Shown piece by piece: positions 60,440 through 64,000 of a DNA stretch of 64,000 bases (position 1 is its first letter; each line of letters starts with the position of its first letter). A program made the translations under genes and the position numbers. The DNA is taken from positions 84,110-148,109 of the forward strand of contig DIWT01000056.1 of NCBI GenBank assembly GCA_002435745.1, read 5' to 3'. This DNA comes from a bacterium UBP15_UBA6099 (GTDB lineage Bacteria > UBP15 > UBA6099). The notes below the pieces were generated by a model. That model did no database searches. It saw only the letters and a program-made list of their open reading frames with translations, and had not been told where the DNA came from.

Positions 60440-61568
60440 ACTATCCAGATTCAAGAACGCGCCGACCGCCCCTTACGCAATGCGAGAAGAGGACTCCGCC
60501 GGACGCGCCCGCCCGGAGGCCGAACACCCTTTCAGAGGGCCGTTTCAACGCGACCGCGACCGCATCATCCACTGCTCTGCGTTCAGAAGACTCGAAAAAA
60601 AGACTCAGGTATTCGTCGCGTATGAAGGCGATTACTACAGAACGAGGCTAACGCACACGATAGAAGTCTCCCAGATATCGCGCACGATGGCGCGCGCGCT
60701 CGGCGTCAACGAGGACTTGGCGGAAGCTGTGGCGCTCGCCCACGACCTCGGCCACCCGCCGTTCGGCCACGCCGGCGAAAAAGCCCTCCACGAACTTATG
60801 GAGGGGCGTGGCGGTTTCGAACACAACTGCCAGAGCCTTCGCGTGGTCGATCTGCTCGAATCCCGTTACCCCGATTTCCCCGGCCTCAACCTGTCTTGCG
60901 AAGTGCGAGAGGGCATAATCAAACACACCACCGACTACGACGCCCCTGACCCCGCCTGCTGGGAAGGCCCCGCGGGAAATCCCACAATCGAGGCCCAGAT
61001 TGTAAATCTGGCCGATGGCATAACCTACGCCTGCCACGACTTGGACGACTCCCTAAAGTCGGGCATCTGCTCGGAAGAACAAATATCGCAAGTGGCCCTC
61101 TGCCGGGAAGCCCTCGAAAGCATGTCCCACCCCTCTCTGGCCGGAAGCGAAAAAATGCGAAGATACCAACTGGTGCGGCGGCTGATAGACATCCAAGTGA
61201 CTGACGCGCTGGCGGAGACTTCGGCGCGGCTGGCCGCCTCCGGAGTGAAAACCATCGCCGACGTCCGCTCCGCCCGCTCTTCTCACGTAGGATTCAGCGC
61301 GGGCATGGAATCGCGGGCCGCCGAGCTTAAAGAGTTTCTTATGCGCAACTTCTACCGCGACCCCAGAGTCCTTAAAATGTCCGACACCGCCCTCGAAACA
61401 GTGGACGGCCTTTTTAAAATTTACCTGAACGCCCCCTCCCTGATGCCGGAGGACGCCCTGCGCCGGGACGGCGAAGACTCCATTCACAGGATAATCTGCG
61501 ACTATGTGGCCGGCATGACGGACGGGTTCGCTATGGACGAATACGAAAGGCTGCGCGCAGGCTCGTAA
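60432..61568 (+). CDS. dGTPase-like HD-domain triphosphohydrolase
   Basis: The 378-residue protein has the RLEKKTQVFVAYEGDYYRTRLTHTIEVSQISRT and AHDLGHPPFGHAGE motifs with the HD metal site, and FEHNCQSLRV, typical of deoxyguanosinetriphosphate triphosphohydrolase-like proteins. They hydrolyse dNTPs, and some aid phage defence by dNTP depletion. ATG 60432 overlaps the FGE-like stop (ATGACTGA). A TTG in frame at 60414 is less likely. Confidence 0.9.
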   Translation: MTELSRFKNAPTAPYAMREEDSAGRARPEAEHPFRGPFQRDRDRIIHCSAFRRLEKKTQVFVAYEGDYYRTRLTHTIEVSQISRTMARALGVNEDLAEAVALAHDLGHPPFGHAGEKALHELMEGRGGFEHNCQSLRVVDLLESRYPDFPGLNLSCEVREGIIKHTTDYDAPDPACWEGPAGNPTIEAQIVNLADGITYACHDLDDSLKSGICSEEQISQVALCREALESMSHPSLAGSEKMRRYQLVRRLIDIQVTDALAETSARLAASGVKTIADVRSARSSHVGFSAGMESRAAELKEFLMRNFYRDPRVLKMSDTALETVDGLFKIYLNAPSLMPEDALRRDGEDSIHRIICDYVAGMTDGFAMDEYERLRAGS

Positions 61569-61631
61569 CCCGATTCATCGGGTTCCCCTTGTGTAATCCG
61601 GGGCAAACCGGCGCTCGCGACGACATAGCCG

Positions 61632-63089
61632 ATGAGCTTCATTCCAACCGACTTGGACGTCAAACTCTCTTTTCCTTTCATAGCGGTCATCGCTTTCGCC
61701 CTCGTCCTCTTTATGTTCGGCCCGGCGTTCGACAACCGGAAATCGACCGCCCCCGCTCGGATATCCATCCTCGGAGCCTTGACCGCCGCCGCCTTCAGCG
61801 CCTCCCTCTGGAACTCCGGACAGTTCGCATTCAACGGCGCGTTGATAGTGGACAACTACTCCCTCCTTTCTCACTTGATACTGATAGCTTCGTTCTGCGC
61901 GGCGGCGGCGCACTCGTCCCGCTCGGCCCTCCCGCCCTCTTTCCACGCATGGCTGACCGTCGCGCTGGCCGGCCTCATGCTCGTCGCGTCCGCCGGAAAC
62001 CTGCTCGTCCTGATTGCCGGAGCCGAGACGGCCTCAGCCGCCATTCTGCTCGCGGCCCGCTCAAGCGCCCGCGACCTGCCGCAACCTCAAAAACGCCCGC
62101 GCTCCGACGCCCCGCTCTCCGCCGCAGCCTCCGCCCTCATGATCGCCGGGTTGCTGATTGTCCACTACGCCACAGGCGAAACAGGCATCTACGAAATCAA
62201 GTTCTATCTCATGCTCAGCGCGGCCGCTCCTGACATCATGGAGAACGCGGGAGCTTTCGCAAACCCCGGAGCGGGCGCGGCCCTCGGCGATTCATTTCTC
62301 CTGACGGGATTCGCCCTTTTCGCCCTCGGGTTCTTATATAAAATGTCGCCCGTCGCAAGATCTCTGTTCGTCAGAAAAGATTTCGAAAAACTTCCCGGCT
62401 CACTGGCGGGATTCATGAGCGGAGCCGCAAAAACAGCCGGAGCGGTCGCCGCCTTCAGGGCGCTCCACATCGCAATGCCCGCAATCGAAGAAAGCTGGCG
62501 CGCAGGACTGTCCGCCGCGATCATCGCGAGCGCGGTCTTCTCTATAGCTACGGCTGCCGCTGCGGGAGGAAAACGCAGGCGCGCCGTCGCATGCATGGGA
62601 GCCGCGCACGCTGGCCTCGCCCTCTCCTCCGCCCTCATCGACGGCCCCACGGGAAACGCTGTCATGTTTCTTTATCTTTCCGCCCACGCCATAGGAACAG
62701 CAGGCGCTTTCGCCATCCCGGCTGAAGGCGCGGCGAAAAGCCAAACCCGCGCTCTCGCCGCAGCCGCGATCTTCTTCTCCCTCGCCGCGCTCCCCCCCGC
62801 CGCCGGACATGCAGCAGCCTCCAAACTGACCCACTTCATACAAGGAAGCATCGGTCATTTCATAGGCGCAGCTTTAATCGCGATGGCGATGATATATATA
62901 AGAATATTATATTGCTACATATATGGGAGTCGCGAAACGGAAAAGAACGCGCCCGGAGTCGGAGCGGAGACAGGCGCAGGGTCCGCATCTGTTGCGGCGG
63001 CATGCGCGATAGTGGTCGCCGCTCTGGGAATTCTCCAGATGGAAGCCATCGCGCTGTTCATCGCGGCGGCCCTCTACTTCGGCGGCTAA
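61632..63089 (+). CDS. Orphan NuoN-like membrane protein
   Basis: The 485-residue protein has about twelve hydrophobic helices and aligns with the NuoN/antiporter-like complex I subunit: SLWNSGQFAFNGALIVDNYSLL, GAETASAAILL with Glu, LGFLYKMSPVA with Lys, GAAKTAGAVAAF with Lys, and GAAHAGLALSSAL. It lacks the NuoN HFWAPDVYEGAP loop, replaced by ARSLFVRKDFEKLP. No other nuo gene is nearby, and the neighbours are not respiratory. It may be part of a different proton or sodium pump, or a stray paralogue. The ribosome site is poor; the gene follows the dGTPase gene by 63 bases. Confidence 0.7.
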   Translation: MSFIPTDLDVKLSFPFIAVIAFALVLFMFGPAFDNRKSTAPARISILGALTAAAFSASLWNSGQFAFNGALIVDNYSLLSHLILIASFCAAAAHSSRSALPPSFHAWLTVALAGLMLVASAGNLLVLIAGAETASAAILLAARSSARDLPQPQKRPRSDAPLSAAASALMIAGLLIVHYATGETGIYEIKFYLMLSAAAPDIMENAGAFANPGAGAALGDSFLLTGFALFALGFLYKMSPVARSLFVRKDFEKLPGSLAGFMSGAAKTAGAVAAFRALHIAMPAIEESWRAGLSAAIIASAVFSIATAAAAGGKRRRAVACMGAAHAGLALSSALIDGPTGNAVMFLYLSAHAIGTAGAFAIPAEGAAKSQTRALAAAAIFFSLAALPPAAGHAAASKLTHFIQGSIGHFIGAALIAMAMIYIRILYCYIYGSRETEKNAPGVGAETGAGSASVAAACAIVVAALGILQMEAIALFIAAALYFGG

Positions 63090-63188
63090 AAATGAGCGGA
63101 GGCGCTTTACAGAAAGCGTTTGAGCGCTTATAATAAAGACTGGTTGGAGAGGAAGAACAGAGGGGTAAAAAAATAATTTGAAAAAATC

Positions 63189-63218
63189 TTGACATGACCG
63201 GGTGAAAGACGTTAGAAT
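63189..63218 (+). promoter_or_regulatory. Strong rRNA-type promoter
   Basis: TTGACA (63189-63194), an 18-base spacer and TAGAAT (63213-63218), with an A-rich UP-like tract (63169-63188), lie 234 bases before the 23S start. The consensus -35 and A tract fit a stable-RNA promoter. Confidence 0.7.
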
Positions 63219-63327
63219 ATTTTTCTGGTTGTGACAAGTGGAAATGGAAGACTATTGAAGCGCTCGAAGAGAAGCGGTACAACGGAAGCAAAGAAGTTGA
63301 AATGATCCGGGCTTGAAACTTAGAATC

Positions 63328-63355
63328 AAAAGCCCCGGACTCCGGGGCTTTTTTT
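63328..63355 (+). terminator. Terminator-like hairpin within the 23S leader
   Basis: AAAAGCCCCGGA, a tight turn, and TCCGGGGCTTTTTTT form a near-perfect hairpin with a T tract. It lies between the promoter and 23S, so it would have to be overcome by antitermination or defines a short upstream RNA of about 130 bases. Confidence 0.7.
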
Positions 63356-63451
63356 ATTGGTCGAGAAGCGGGGTGGGCCGCTGAGACCGCCGGACCTTGA
63401 AAAGTGCATAGTGATAAATAGCCAGAGGTATTGCCGATTTTGCCAATTTTT

Positions 63452-64000
63452 GGTCAAGCAATTAAGAGCGTACGGTGGATGCCTTGGCGCCGGGAGTCGA
63501 TGAAGGACGTGGCAAACTGCGATAAGCGTCGGGGAGGAGCAAGCATCCTTAGATCCGGCGATTTCCGAATGGGGTAACCCGGCAGGGGTAATGCCCTGTC
63601 ATCCCGAGAGTGAATACATAGCTTTCGGGAAGAGAAGTGGGGGAACTGAAACATCTCAGTACCCCGCATAAAAGAAATCAATCGAGATTCCCTGAGTAGT
63701 GGCGAGCGAAAGGGGAACAGCCTAAACCGTGAAGATGTCAAGCTTGCGGGCGTTGCCTTCACGGGGTTGTAGGATCGCGCATGGTTCATCCGCAAATGGG
63801 CCTAAGAGTTACAAATTGTTTCTTTAGTCTAAGCTGACTGGAAAGCAGCGCCACAGAGGGTGAAAGCCCCGTGGGCGAAAAGGAAGCAACTCGAAGCGCG
63901 ACACCTGAGTACCATAGGACACGTGCAATCCTGTGGGAATCTGGGAGGACCACCTTCCAAGGCTAAATACTACCCGGCGACCGATAGTGAACCAGTACCG
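63452..64000 (+). rRNA. rrl: 23S ribosomal RNA, 5' part (runs off the right edge)
   Basis: The sequence from GGTCAAGCAATTAAGAGCG matches the conserved 23S 5' end (ACGGTGGATGCCTTGGC, GATGAAGGACGTGGCAAACTGCGATAAGC, GGCGATTTCCGAATGGGGTAACC, TGAGTAGTGGCGAGCGAAAG). About 549 bases are present. No intact 16S or tRNA genes lie directly upstream. Confidence 0.97.

Larger units (their letters stand above)
63090..63451 (+). other. Leader region of the 23S rRNA gene
   Basis: Holds a strong promoter (63189-63218) behind an A/T-rich stretch, a terminator-like hairpin (63328-63355), and an ITS-like stretch GACCTTGAAAAGTGCATAGT shortly before 23S. There is no 16S rRNA or tRNA gene in this stretch. Confidence 0.6.

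Noticed and set aside
1..64000. CRISPR array, insertion-sequence transposase or prophage
   Set aside because: I saw no regularly spaced repeats, transposase motifs or phage structural genes in the window.

Overview
The window is a 64 kb piece of a moderately GC-rich bacterial chromosome. The envelope is diderm: it encodes a TolC-family outer membrane protein, a PorV/PorQ-like protein ending in Phe, a second predicted outer membrane barrel ending in Phe, and a lipoprotein. Several traits point to an uncultivated lineage rather than a model phylum: an orphan 23S rRNA gene with its own promoter and no 16S gene in front, a PorV-like protein beside a giant FlgD-tailed secreted protein, a FapA/DUF1844/TPR gene train, lysine/alanine-rich histone-H1-like tails on metabolic enzymes, and a tRNA-Arg with a GCG anticodon. 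I cannot assign a phylum from sequence reading alone; Elusimicrobia/Omnitrophota-type or FCB-like candidate phyla would be first guesses.

Layout. 0-6 kb: the 5' part of a large RCC1-repeat protein (minus strand), a sugar-nucleotide-type epimerase, a GNAT acetyltransferase, tRNA-Arg and a protein of unknown function. 5.4-15.9 kb: a surface block with a 1525-residue secreted multidomain protein, a PorV/PorQ-like porin, an 1165-residue predicted outer membrane protein and a nucleotidyltransferase-fold protein. 16-21.3 kb: a second epimerase, an exported alpha/beta hydrolase and the three-gene proton-translocating transhydrogenase operon (pntAA-pntAB-pntB). 21.3-27.1 kb (minus): a glycosyltransferase, a hybrid sensor kinase and a Gfo/Idh/MocA oxidoreductase fused to an SCP2 domain. 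27.3-29.7 kb: a palindromic MITE-like element, then DNA repair genes uvrC (without the usual HhH tail) and a methylated-DNA methyltransferase, overlapping by 4 bases. 30-35.7 kb (minus): a Phd/RelE toxin-antitoxin pair and a MacAB-TolC-type export operon. 36.2-40.4 kb (minus): clpX, clpP, tig, three tRNA genes (Gly, Leu, Lys) and an HU-family protein, followed by a 52-residue membrane protein. 40.9-46.9 kb: two HicB-HicA modules flanking an isochorismatase-like gene, a PcrA/UvrD helicase and an AT-rich, probably acquired HNH-type gene. 47.2-51.4 kb: enolase, a glycogen debranching enzyme and a KDPG-aldolase-fold protein without the Schiff-base lysine. 51.6-63.1 kb: a long co-directional train of TPR protein, TPR lipoprotein, FapA, DUF1844 protein, TPR protein, laccase-domain (YfiH) protein, a ten-fold zinc-ribbon protein, a formylglycine-enzyme-fold protein, a dGTPase-like HD protein and an orphan NuoN-like membrane protein. 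The window ends in the 5' part of 23S rRNA.

Working together: the 5.4-14.8 kb genes look like a secreted substrate plus outer membrane partners. The glycosyltransferase, the debranching enzyme and enolase suggest storage-glucan metabolism feeding glycolysis. uvrC/MGMT and the helicase form scattered DNA repair. The best candidates for something undescribed are the PorV/FlgD-tail surface block, the FapA-DUF1844-TPR-zinc-ribbon train, the Lys-Ala-tailed enzymes, and the isolated 23S gene with a terminator-like hairpin in its leader. Dispersed hairpin repeats occur in at least two families (near 3.8, 27.3 and 59.6 kb; and near 36.0 and 42.9 kb). I saw no CRISPR array, insertion-sequence transposase or prophage.
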